Shown one piece after another: positions 34,638-42,942 of a stretch of 64,000 nucleotides of DNA (positions within the stretch are counted from its first letter, which is position 1; each line of letters begins with the position of its first letter). A program made the position numbers and the translations under genes. Source of the DNA: Comamonadaceae bacterium M7527 (GTDB taxonomy: Bacteria; Pseudomonadota; Gammaproteobacteria; Burkholderiales; Burkholderiaceae_C); contig CP087990.1 in the NCBI GenBank assembly GCA_021044545.1, forward strand, positions 62,001-126,000, in the 5' to 3' direction. The notes beneath the pieces were generated by a model. That model saw nothing but the letters and a program-made list of their open reading frames with translations. It made no database searches and was not told the origin of the DNA.

Positions 34638-35551
34638 TCAGGCAACGCCCTCATTCCAGTGCAGCTTTTTACGCAAGGTGTCAAAGTAACTCCAACCTTT
34701 GGGGTGTAGCAAGCGCAACTGATGGTTGGCAGGGCGCACTTTGATGCGGTCACCCACCATCAGGCTTGTGAGGGCTTGCATGTCAAAGTTGGCGTTGGCG
34801 TCGCGCGCGCTGGCGATTTCAATCACGATTTCCGCATCGCGCGGCAACACAATAGGCCGGTTGGACAGCGTGTGCGGTGCAATGGGCGCGACCACCAAGC
34901 CCGCCACGCTGGGGTGCAAAATAGGCCCGCCCACAGACATGGAGTAGGCCGTAGAGCCAGTGGGCGACGCAATGATCAAACCATCTGCACGCTGGTTGGC
35001 CACAAAGTGGCCGTCCACTTCAATGCGCAGCTCAATCATGCCGCTGGCACCGCCGCGGTTGACCACCACATCGTTCAGCGCAGTAGCCTCAAACACACAA
35101 TGGTTGTCGCGCCACACTTGCGCGTGCATGAGGCCGCGACTTTCCTCGTCATAGGCGCCATACAGCATGGGCAGCAGCACGTCTTTGTAGGCATCCAGGG
35201 GAATATCGGTAATAAAGCCCAAGCGGCCTTGGTTCACACCAATCATGGGTACGTTGTGCCTGGCCAGGCGCCTGCCCACGCCCAACAAGGTGCCGTCTCC
35301 GCCCACCACAATGGCCAGGTCACATTGCTTGCCAATGGCGTCTACGTCAATGCTGGCGTACTGACGCATGTCGGTATTGAGCGCGGTCTCTCGCTCAATG
35401 GACAAGTCCATACCGGTTTGGTCCAAAAACTGGGCCAACTCGCGCAGCGCCTCATGTGAGCCAGCTGCCTGGTACTTGCCCACAATCGCGACATGGTGAA
35501 ACCGACGTGCGCCAGGCGTTGGAGAAGGGGGGCCGAGTAAGGCTGGGTCAT
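34638..35551 (-). CDS. nadK: NAD kinase (5' end frameshifted)
   Basis: Phosphorylates NAD to NADP. The ATP-binding motif is VVGGDGTLLGVGR, with NDVVVNRGG and ADGLIIASPTGSTAY further on. The intact frame allows only a GTG at 35483, which would cut into the first beta strand (HHVAIVGKYQ is in frame upstream of it). An ATG at 35551 lies in another frame; one added C in the six-C run (plus-strand G at 35527-35532) gives MTQPYSAPPSPTPGARRFHH, then VAIVGKY, a normal start. A missing base is therefore likely. Confidence 0.92.
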
Positions 35552-35612
35552 GATGGGCAAATTACAACATAGCTTTGCAACAAGTCGTGCGGATGCTTCA
35601 TACAATAGCGCC

Positions 35613-36632
35613 ATGTTAGACGACCGCTCCAAACTGTTGCTCAAGTCGCTGGTCGAGCGATACATTGCCGACGGCCAGCCTGTGGGCTCGCGCACCCTGT
35701 CCAAAGCCAATGGCTTGGACTTGTCGCCAGCCACCATACGCAACGTCATGAGTGACCTGGAAGAACTAGGCTTGGTCGCCAGCCCGCACACCTCTGCCGG
35801 GCGTGTGCCCACCAGCAAGGGCTACCGCCTGTTTGTCGATACCATGCTCACGGTTGATAACGGCGAGTCGGTCAGCAGCTTTGCCATGCCACCGGGTGAG
35901 TTGGTCACAGACCAACCGCTCAAAGTGCTCAACAGCGCCGCCAACATGCTGTCCAGCTTGTCGCAGTTTGTAGGCGTGGTGTCTGTGCCCAAGCGCACAT
36001 CGGTGTTCAGGCACATAGAGTTCTTGTCGCTGTCCGACAAGCGTGTGCTCATTATTTTGGTATCACCAGACGGTGACGTACAAAACCGCGTGATACACAC
36101 GCCAGTGCCCTACACACAAAGCGAGCTGATAGAAGCGTCCAATTTTTTAAATGCCAACTACGCAGGCCTGAGCATGGTGGAGGTGCGCGCCCGCCTCAAG
36201 CGCGAAGTTGACGCGCTGCGCCAGGAAATAGGCGCACTCATGCAAGCTGCCGTTGCAGGCGATGACGAAACCGACGACAACGGAGACGTTTTTATCTCTG
36301 GTGAACGCAATTTGCTGTCTGTGTCAGAGTTTTCTGCTGACCTCAACAACCTGCGTCGCCTGTACGATTTGTTTGAGCAAAAAGCCCAACTCATGCGCTT
36401 GTTGGACGTGTCCGACCGCGCAGACGGCGTGCGCATATTTATTGGCGGCGAAAGCGAACGTGTGCCGTTTGAAGACGTATCAGTGGTCAGCGCCACCTAC
36501 GAAGTAGACGGCCAAGTGCTGGGCACCCTGGGCGTCATAGGCCCACAGCGCATGCAATATGACCGCATGATTCAAGTGGTGGACGTCACCTCAAAAATGC
36601 TCAGCCACGCCTTAAGCTTGAACAAGTTGTAA
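35613..36632 (+). CDS. hrcA: Heat-inducible transcription repressor HrcA
   Basis: Repressor of heat-shock chaperone genes, 339 residues. The N-terminal winged helix reads LVERYIADGQPVGSRTLSKA and SPATIRNVMSDLEELGLVAS, then HTSAGRVPTSKGYRLFVD; the C terminus has GVIGPQRMQYDRMI. The start at 35613 follows a TACAAT box by 6 bases, so the transcript could be nearly leaderless. No CIRCE element is visible in the window, so its targets lie elsewhere. Divergent from nadK. Confidence 0.95.
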   Translation: MLDDRSKLLLKSLVERYIADGQPVGSRTLSKANGLDLSPATIRNVMSDLEELGLVASPHTSAGRVPTSKGYRLFVDTMLTVDNGESVSSFAMPPGELVTDQPLKVLNSAANMLSSLSQFVGVVSVPKRTSVFRHIEFLSLSDKRVLIILVSPDGDVQNRVIHTPVPYTQSELIEASNFLNANYAGLSMVEVRARLKREVDALRQEIGALMQAAVAGDDETDDNGDVFISGERNLLSVSEFSADLNNLRRLYDLFEQKAQLMRLLDVSDRADGVRIFIGGESERVPFEDVSVVSATYEVDGQVLGTLGVIGPQRMQYDRMIQVVDVTSKMLSHALSLNKL

Positions 36633-36693
36633 CGCATACGCAAAAGCACTCGCCAGGCTAGTTACAATACTGCTGCTGCAACTCGCAGCGCCA

Positions 36694-36770
36694 GGGACGT
36701 TAGCTCAGTTGGTTAGAGCAGAGGACTCATAATCCTTTGGTCGTAGGTTCAAGTCCTACACGTCCCACCA
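36694..36770 (+). tRNA. tRNA with CAT anticodon (elongator Met or Ile2)
   Basis: Complete cloverleaf of 77 bases with encoded CCA: acceptor GGGACGT/ACGTCCC, D-arm GCTC/GAGC, anticodon stem GAGGA/TCCTT around CTCATAA, T-arm GTAGG TTCAAGT CCTAC. The anticodon is CAT. It is not an initiator (normal first pair). The variable loop and T-arm resemble E. coli tRNA-Ile2, so identity as Met or as lysidine-modified Ile2 is open. Confidence 0.93.
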
Positions 36771-36778
36771 TTTAATTC

Positions 36779-36814
36779 AACAACTTAGCCGCGTTATGCG
36801 GCTTTGTTGTTTTT
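36779..36814 (+). terminator. Intrinsic terminator after the CAT tRNA
   Basis: AGCCGC-gttat-GCGGCT, extended by outer AACAAC/GTTGTT arms, ends in a run of Ts (TTGTTGTTTTT). It begins 9 bases after the tRNA CCA end. Confidence 0.8.
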
Positions 36815-37199
36815 GGCTTTGTGTCATTCTTGTGTAATCGTGCACAGAGTTTTGCATTGGTACCGGTCGGTCAATTTGTCCATTGCATTTTGTATGCGGC
36901 CGCCTCTGGCGCCAGGCGCAGGTCGCTGTGGATGCAATCGCACAGGTGCGCCGACAGTGACTTGGTGATGGATTGCTCACTGGCATGCAACATAGGCGGC
37001 ACTGCGGAACGCTAGACGCCATACAAATAGCCTTCAACTCGCAGTCTCTCAACACGACAGTGCTAGATGAGGGCCTTGAAACAACTACCTACAAATCTGC
37101 CAATCACCTCTTGTTCGCTTTTTACCACGACTACTGATCAACCTCACGCATTAAGCAGGGTAAAATCGGTGGCAGAAAAATTTTTAAGATGCCAGTGTA
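36815..37199. other. Intergenic stretch between tRNA and AT-rich gene
   Basis: About 385 bases with no convincing gene. Base composition changes within it from the usual GC-rich pattern to AT-rich near 37130. A minus-strand open frame (36777-37055) has no recognisable motif and is not called. This may be a junction of acquired DNA; no repeat of the tRNA 3' end was found on the far side of the next gene. Confidence 0.4.
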
Positions 37200-38623
37200 A
37201 TGAACAAAAAAATTTCGGTACTTGCTTCGACCCATGTAATTGCAGCATTTATTTTCCTATCTATTTTTTGTACCGTTTGACCAAGTGGATTTTGACTACA
37301 TTTGGCGGCGTTACAAGTGACCAGTTGGTATTTCATCTTTTGGCAAAAACCGCCGGTACGCCAACTGCGATATCAAATAAATTAATTTTGGAGGTGGGTT
37401 TAAAGCCTCTCTTGGCTATCTTTATATTTTATATTGTTATCTGGATTTTTCGCAAATTTTCGAAGTTAATAAAAATTTTTAAATTCTCCACTCTTGGTGT
37501 TTGCATTGCACTACTTGTAGTTACGCTTCACAAGAATTACGACATGCTTTACAAGCTGGATGTATCGAATGAGTTTGCTGCTAATTACAGTGCAACAGAT
37601 ATATTTAAAGAGCACTACGTCCCGCCAGTAGTTTTAAAAGATCCAAAAGATAATTTGATTTGGATTTATTTTGAATCTTTAGAGAAAAAATACGTTGGCG
37701 CCGATGCAAATTTTCGAGTCACAGAAAAAAGCTTCGATGGTCATTTCATTTCTCTAGATGGAACTGGTTGGACTTTTTCTGGAATCATGGCTTCACAGTG
37801 CGGAGTACCATATTTGACAAATCCTGTGGCGTCGAGAGGGCCTTTTTTGCAAGGTGCTGTATGCCTTTCTGATTTGTTGAAAAAATCTGGCTATGCAATA
37901 AATTTTTTAGGGGGTGCACCTCTTCACTTTTCAAATAAGGGCGATTTTTTGAAGGCTCATGGCTTTGACAGAGCTGTCGGGCGCGATGAATTAGAGTCAA
38001 TTCTTAATTTTGCTCCACCCCCGCAAGATGAGTATTGGGGTTATCGAGATGAAGACCTGTTTAAGGTGTTTGAAAATGATGTAATAAACCTTCACAAGGC
38101 AGGGCGTCCTTTCTATTATGTTGCATTAACTCTTGATACCCATGGCCCTCTTGTTCAATCACAGGATTGTGTGAAGTACCCATACGATACCTCAGAGGCA
38201 GGTGTCTTTAAATGCGGTATTGCTCGTATAAATACACTAATAGATAGTCTTGAGTCGGCAGGAGTGCTTGAAAATACAACAGTAGTAGTCAGTGGTGATC
38301 ATCCGAAGATGCGAGGGTACAACTTCGCATGGACTGATTCTTTTACCTCGAAAAAGAGTGAGCGAGGTCCAGTATATTTTTATGTGCGGCCAGCTGACCG
38401 TGGTGTGATAACGTCACGTTCTGAAATAGGTGAGATACACAATCATTTCGACCTATTCCCTGCTGTGTTTAATTCAATTGGAGGAGAGCTGGAACAAGGT
38501 TCGGCGGGCTTAGGGCGTAGTAGCCCTGCTGTCACTTCATTGAGCTTGGAATTTAGTGAAAACGAGTTCAATTACCTTCTCAGAAGACCTTCGGAGGCCT
38601 ACGAGGCGCTGTGGCCTAATTAG
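37200..38623 (+). CDS. Phosphoglycerol transferase / LTA-synthase-like membrane sulfatase-fold protein
   Basis: Membrane enzyme of the OpgB (MdoB)/LtaS alkaline-phosphatase superfamily, expected to transfer phosphoglycerol-type groups to periplasmic glucans or surface glycans. N-terminal helices (AIFIFYIVIWIFRKFSKLIK; GVCIALLVVTL) precede a periplasmic domain with NLIWIYFESLE, DGTGWTFSGIMASQCGVPYL (likely nucleophile Thr), LTLDTHGPLV and VSGDHPKM. Strongly AT-rich compared with neighbours: 17 G+C in 60 at 37441-37500. The uninterrupted frame opens at 37067, but ATG 37200 (MNKKISVLASTHVIAAFIFL) joined through the six-T run 37264-37269 plus one T gives a proper first helix; a one-base deletion there is likely. 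No close partner genes. Confidence 0.78.
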
Positions 38624-38764
38624 CCACTTCGTAACTCGGATTACAAGCTGTGCTGCATTGACGGCTTGTTGGCACGGGTGGTGTGGCTTATCGGGCCGCG
38701 AACGTTGGTGTGGCTTGGGCTGTTTCTAACCCATTGTTGAGCATTTGCCTGACCGGCCAACACG

Positions 38765-39049
38765 TTAGTTTGTGATGACGGTTGCGGCTTGTCTTGTGCT
38801 GCTGCGGTCTACCAGTTGCACTGGGCCTTGGGTGCTGGGTGTGCACAGGGGCTCGTTGGCCATGCTTCGCATCAGACTGCAGTCCTGGCCATTGGCCTGG
38901 CTGATCACGTGGTCAGTGGGCGTTTTGCCAGTGGCGCCCCACACGCCCAGGCTGGCTGCGGTGAGGGGGTAGGCTGCAATAGCGCCGCAGCCGCTTAGCA
39001 AGTTGCTTGCAAGCGCATAAATGGCCAAGCGTTGGAGGGTTGTTGTCAT
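38765..39049 (-). CDS. Small putative lipoprotein
   Basis: Hypothetical protein of 94 residues from ATG 39049. A hydrophobic N-terminal stretch ends in a lipobox LLSGC near residue 20, followed by GAIAAYPLTAASLGVWGATG and a C-terminal region with two Cys (QDCSLMRS, PLCTPSTQGP). Similar short lipoproteins with a conserved Cys pair occur in Burkholderiales. No function can be given. Confidence 0.6.
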   Translation of the reverse strand: MTTTLQRLAIYALASNLLSGCGAIAAYPLTAASLGVWGATGKTPTDHVISQANGQDCSLMRSMANEPLCTPSTQGPVQLVDRSSTRQAATVITN

Positions 39050-39071
39050 ACCAGTGAAGACGATATCACAA

Positions 39072-39108
39072 ATAAAAACAGGCACATACCGTTAAGTATG
39101 CACCTGTT
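39072..39108 (-). terminator. Intrinsic terminator downstream of maeB
   Basis: In the minus-strand RNA a 13-bp stem (AACAGGTGCATAC / GTATGTGCCTGTT, with two G-U pairs) around a six-base loop is followed by TTTTT. It starts 31 bases after the maeB stop at 39139. Confidence 0.8.
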
Positions 39109-39138
39109 GGGTGAGTTTGGTGGCCTGTGTCTGTTTAT

Positions 39139-41435
39139 TTAGGCCTTGTTGCGCTCCGCGGCGTTGGCACCGGCCAGGGTCATCATGTTGACCACGCGGC
39201 GCACGGTGGATGATGGGTCCATGATGTGGGCTGGTACGGTGGCACCCATTAGCATGGGGCCTACGGTGACGCCGTCGCTAGAGGTCATCTTGAGCACATT
39301 GAACAAGATATTGGCCGAGTCCAGGTTGGGGCAGATCAAGATGTTGGCCGAGCCGCTGAGCGTGGTGCTGGGCAGGTAGGCTTGGCGCACGGGCTCGGAC
39401 AAGGCTGCATCGCCGTGTAGCTCGCCGTCGCACTCTACGTCTGGGTTGGCCGCTGCAAACAGGTCACGCGCCAAACGCATTTTTTGGGCTGATCCGCGCT
39501 TGCTGGAGCCAAAGCTGGGTGCGACAAAAACGCCACTTTGGGCGGTATGCCAAAGCGCTGCACCTGAGCCACGGCCATTTCGGCAATGTCAGCCAGTTGT
39601 TGGGCGCTGGGGTCTTCGTTGACGTATGTGTCTGCGATGAACAAGGTGCGGTCTTCCAGCATCAGTGCGTTGAGTGCACCAAATGTGACTACGCCTTTGG
39701 CCATACCCAACACGTCTTTGATGCGCTCCAGGTGGGTCTCGTATGTGCCTACCAAGCCACACAACATGGCGTCTGCATCGCCTACAGACACCATGAGTGC
39801 GGCAATGATTGTGTTGGAGCGGCGCACGGCTGCCTTGGCCATGTCAGGTGTGACGCCTTGTCTGCCCATGAGTGCGTGGTAGCGCTCCCAGTAGCTTCTA
39901 AAGCGGGGGTCGTCTTCGGGGTTGACCACTTCAATGTCTGCTCCCACGCGCATGCGCAAGCCGGCTTTTTCAATGCGAGCGCTGATCACCGCTGGGCGGC
40001 CCACCAGGATAGGTGTGGCCAAGTTGTCGTCAATGGCTTGTTGGGCGGCACGCAAAGCGCGCTCGTCTTCGCCGTCGGCAATGGCCACGCGCTTGTGCGC
40101 CTTGGCACCGGCTTTGGCAGCGTTGACCACGGGCTGCATCAAGATGCCTGTTTGGTAAATAAAGCGTGACAGGCTTTGGCGGTAGGCGTCCATGTCGGCT
40201 ATGGGGCGGGCTGCTACGCCGGATGCTTGTGCGGCGGCGGCAACAGCTGGTGCAATACGCAAAATCAAGCGCGAGTCGAATGGCTTGGGAATCAGGTAGT
40301 CGGGGCCAAATACCAAGTCCTGGCCTGCGTAGGCGGCGGCTACTTCGTCGCTGGTTTCGGCTTTGGCCAGGTCTGCAATCTGGCGCACGCAAGCCAGCTT
40401 CATTTCTTCGGTGATGGTGGTGGCACCGCAGTCTAGTGCGCCCCTAAAGATGTAAGGGAAGCACAACACGTTGTTGACCTGGTTGGGGTAGTCTGAGCGG
40501 CCTGTTGCAATGATGCAGTCTGGGCGTGCAGCCTTGGCCAGCTCGGGGCGAATTTCGGGCTCTGGGTTGGCCAGGGCCAAAATCACGGGCTTGTCGGCCA
40601 TGGACTTGACCATGTCTACCGTCATCACGCCTGGGGCTGAGCAGCCCAAAAACACGTCTGCGCCGTTGACGACGTCTGCCAGGGTGCGCGCGTCTGTGGT
40701 TTGTGCGTAGCGCTCTTTGGATGCGTCCAAGCCACCTGGGCGGCCTTGGTAAATCACGCCTTTTGAGTCGCATACGTAGATGTTCTCGCGGGCAACGCCC
40801 AAGCCCACCATCACGTCCAGACAGGCGATGGCGGCAGCACCTGCGCCTGAGACAGCCATTTTGACTTTGCTGATGTCTTTGCCTGTGAGCTCCAGGCCGT
40901 TTAGCAGCGCGGCTGCCGAGATGATGGCAGTGCCGTGCTGGTCGTCATGGAACACGGGAATGCTCATGCGCTCGCGCAGTTTTTTCTCGATGTAGAAACA
41001 CTCTGGCGCTTTGATGTCTTCCAGGTTGATGCCGCCTAGCGTGGGCTCTAGCGCGGCGATGATGTCTACCAGCTTGTCTGGGTCGCGCTCGTCTAGCTCT
41101 ATGTCAAAGACATCAATGCCAGCAAACTTTTTAAACAAGCAACCTTTGCCTTCCATCACCGGTTTGCTGGCCAAGGGGCCAATGTCGCCCAAACCCAGCA
41201 CGGCGGTGCCATTGGTGATGACGGCCACCAGGTTGCCGCGTGAGGTGTAGTCAGCCGCCAGGTTGGGGTCTTTTTGTATGGCCAAGCAGGGGTATGCCAC
41301 GCCTGGCGAGTAGGCCAGTGACAGGTCGCGCTGGTTGGACAGGGGCTTGGTCGGAACGACAGAAATTTTGCCTCGGCCAGGTGAGCGGTGGTAGTCAAGC
41401 GCGGCATCGCGCAGGTTATCTTCTGCTGTAGACAT
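39139..41435 (-). CDS. maeB: NADP-dependent malic enzyme MaeB (frameshift in C-terminal domain)
   Basis: Decarboxylates malate to pyruvate, giving NADPH. Residues 1-430 are the malic enzyme domain (AYSPGVAYPCLAI; VITNGTAVLGLGDIG; FHDDQHGTAIISAAALLNGL), followed by a phosphotransacetylase-like regulatory domain (VAIADGEDERALRAAQQAID and onward). The first frame ends at 39435, but conserved C-terminal sequence (MRLARDLFAAANPDVECDGE to 39139) continues in another frame. One extra base near 39519-39523 would give AFLSHSSFGSSKRGSAQKMR, so a deletion is likely. The full protein is about 765 residues, normal for MaeB. Confidence 0.93.
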
Positions 41436-41529
41436 ATGGGTGTGTGTTGGGGTTGGTTGAGATGGGTGCCAGCCAGTGTAGGCTTTGCGTAAAGCTTACA
41501 GCGCCAGCGTGGTCAATGGGGTGAAGCTG

Positions 41530-41551
41530 TTGTGCATGAATTCATGCACAA
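41530..41551. promoter_or_regulatory. 22-bp perfect palindrome upstream of maeB
   Basis: TTGTGCATGAA-TTCATGCACAA is a perfect dyad centred 95-116 bases upstream of the maeB start, outside the terminator of the M20 gene. Its length and symmetry suggest a dimeric regulator site controlling maeB. Confidence 0.5.
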
Positions 41552-41558
41552 GCTGCCA

Positions 41559-41592
41559 TTAAAAAAATGGGGCTGCACTTGCGTGAGCCCCG
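41559..41592 (-). terminator. Intrinsic terminator of the ureide operon
   Basis: On the minus strand GGGGCT-CAC-GCAA-GTG-(C)-AGCCCC (41569-41591) is followed by ATTTTTTT. It begins 10 bases after the M20 hydrolase stop at 41601 and should end the gntR-puuE-uraD/allC-M20 transcript. Confidence 0.85.
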
Positions 41593-41600
41593 GGTTGGCG

Positions 41601-42878
41601 TTATGCCAGCAAGTCGCGCAATGTGCGTGCCACCACTTTGGTGGCACGGCGCAAGTCTTCAAGGTCCAGGCGTTCGTCAGCCCGCTTGGCATGAGACTCT
41701 AAAACCGTGCGTGGCCCAGCGCCGTAAATAACGCCGGGTATGCCGCGCTCTACATAAAGGCGAACGTCTGTGTAGAGTGGTGTGCCCAGTGCCGGAATAG
41801 GTTCGCCAAATACCGCTTCGCCGTGGGTTTGCAAAGCGTTGACCAATGGCTTGTTGCCTTCCAGGGGCTTCATGGCGTGGCACATCAGCATGCGCTTGAT
41901 GTCAATGCTGATGCCCGCATCAGTGCGATTTTTGTTGAAGGCTGCAACCGCGTCTTGCATCACTTGGTGCAGGTTGGCTTCTACCTCGGCGGGGTTTTCT
42001 TCGGGAATCATGCGGCGGTCAACTTTGAGCACCACTTTGCCTGGCACCACGTTGGTGTTGGTGCCGCCGTTGATCATGCCGACGTTGACGTAGGGGTGGT
42101 TGATGCCTTCCACGTTGGATGTCACTTGTTTGTACAAGTCGTTTTGCGCGTACAGCGCCGTCAATAGTGCGTTGGCACCTTGCAGCGCGTCTACGCCAGA
42201 CTCCGGAATGGCTGCGTGTGCCATGTTGCCGTTGACTGTGACTTCCATTTGCAGGCAGCCGTTGTGTGCCGTGATGACCTGGTAGCTAAAGCCTGCCGCA
42301 ATCAGCAAGTCGGGCTTGGTGAGTTTGTTGTTGAGCAAATAGTCTGGGCCCACAATGCCGCCAAACTCTTCGTCGTAGGTGAAGTGCAGTTCTACATTGC
42401 CTTTGAGCGTGGTTTTGCTGGCCAGTGCCTCAATGGCGCGCAGGGCGAAGGTAAAGGTGGCGAAGTCGCCTTTGCTGACCGCGGTGGCGCGGCCGTACAT
42501 TTTGCCGTCTACCACTTCGCCGCCGTAGGGGTCGTGCGTCCAGCCTTCACCGGGTGGCACCACGTCGCCGTGGGCGTTGAGCGCAATGGTTTTACCGCCT
42601 GGGCCAAAGGGGCGGCGCACGATGAGGTTGGTCACCGACTCTAGGCCAAAGTCGCTCACCATTTGCTGGGGCGGTGCGTGTTGTTCGGCCTCATAGCCAA
42701 AGTCTTTGAGCAGCTCGGCAGTGCGCAGCGCGTGCGGTGTGTTGTTGCCTGGGGGCGAGTCTGTAGGCACAGCCACCAGTTGCTTTAGAAATGCGACTTG
42801 CTCGTCAAAGTGCTGGTCTACCCAGGCGTCAATGGCAGCAAAGTCTTGTGCGTGCTCGGTGTTGGGTGGTTGGGCCAT
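41601..42878 (-). CDS. M20 family (ArgE/DapE-type) amidohydrolase
   Basis: Zinc-dependent hydrolase of 425 residues. Metal-binding segments are ALNAHGDVVPPGEGW and HFTYDEEFGGIVGPD, with a dimerisation domain (GCLQMEVTVNGNMAHAAIPE) in the middle and NPAEVEANLHQV later. A strong AGGAG ribosome site supports ATG 42878; an in-frame opening to 43058 is rejected. It is the last gene of the ureide operon, so its substrate is likely a carbamoyl or ureido intermediate, but the family is too broad to name it. Confidence 0.85.
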   Translation of the reverse strand: MAQPPNTEHAQDFAAIDAWVDQHFDEQVAFLKQLVAVPTDSPPGNNTPHALRTAELLKDFGYEAEQHAPPQQMVSDFGLESVTNLIVRRPFGPGGKTIALNAHGDVVPPGEGWTHDPYGGEVVDGKMYGRATAVSKGDFATFTFALRAIEALASKTTLKGNVELHFTYDEEFGGIVGPDYLLNNKLTKPDLLIAAGFSYQVITAHNGCLQMEVTVNGNMAHAAIPESGVDALQGANALLTALYAQNDLYKQVTSNVEGINHPYVNVGMINGGTNTNVVPGKVVLKVDRRMIPEENPAEVEANLHQVMQDAVAAFNKNRTDAGISIDIKRMLMCHAMKPLEGNKPLVNALQTHGEAVFGEPIPALGTPLYTDVRLYVERGIPGVIYGAGPRTVLESHAKRADERLDLEDLRRATKVVARTLRDLLA

Positions 42879-42942
42879 GTGGTCTCCTGACGGATTGATT
42901 TGGTTTGAAGGTGTGGAAAAAAGCTTTGCGCTGGCTTGTGCC

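Noticed and set aside
35552..35612. CIRCE element for HrcA autoregulation
   Set aside because: No TTAGCACTC-N9-GAGTGCTAA pattern was found before hrcA or elsewhere in the window.
36777..37055. Minus-strand open frame of 92 codons after the CAT tRNA
   Set aside because: Composition and residues do not look like a protein (many Cys, Arg, Ser), and it covers the tRNA terminator.
36694..38764. Integrated element with att repeats at the CAT tRNA
   Set aside because: No integrase and no repeat of the tRNA 3' end downstream of the AT-rich gene; only composition suggests transfer.
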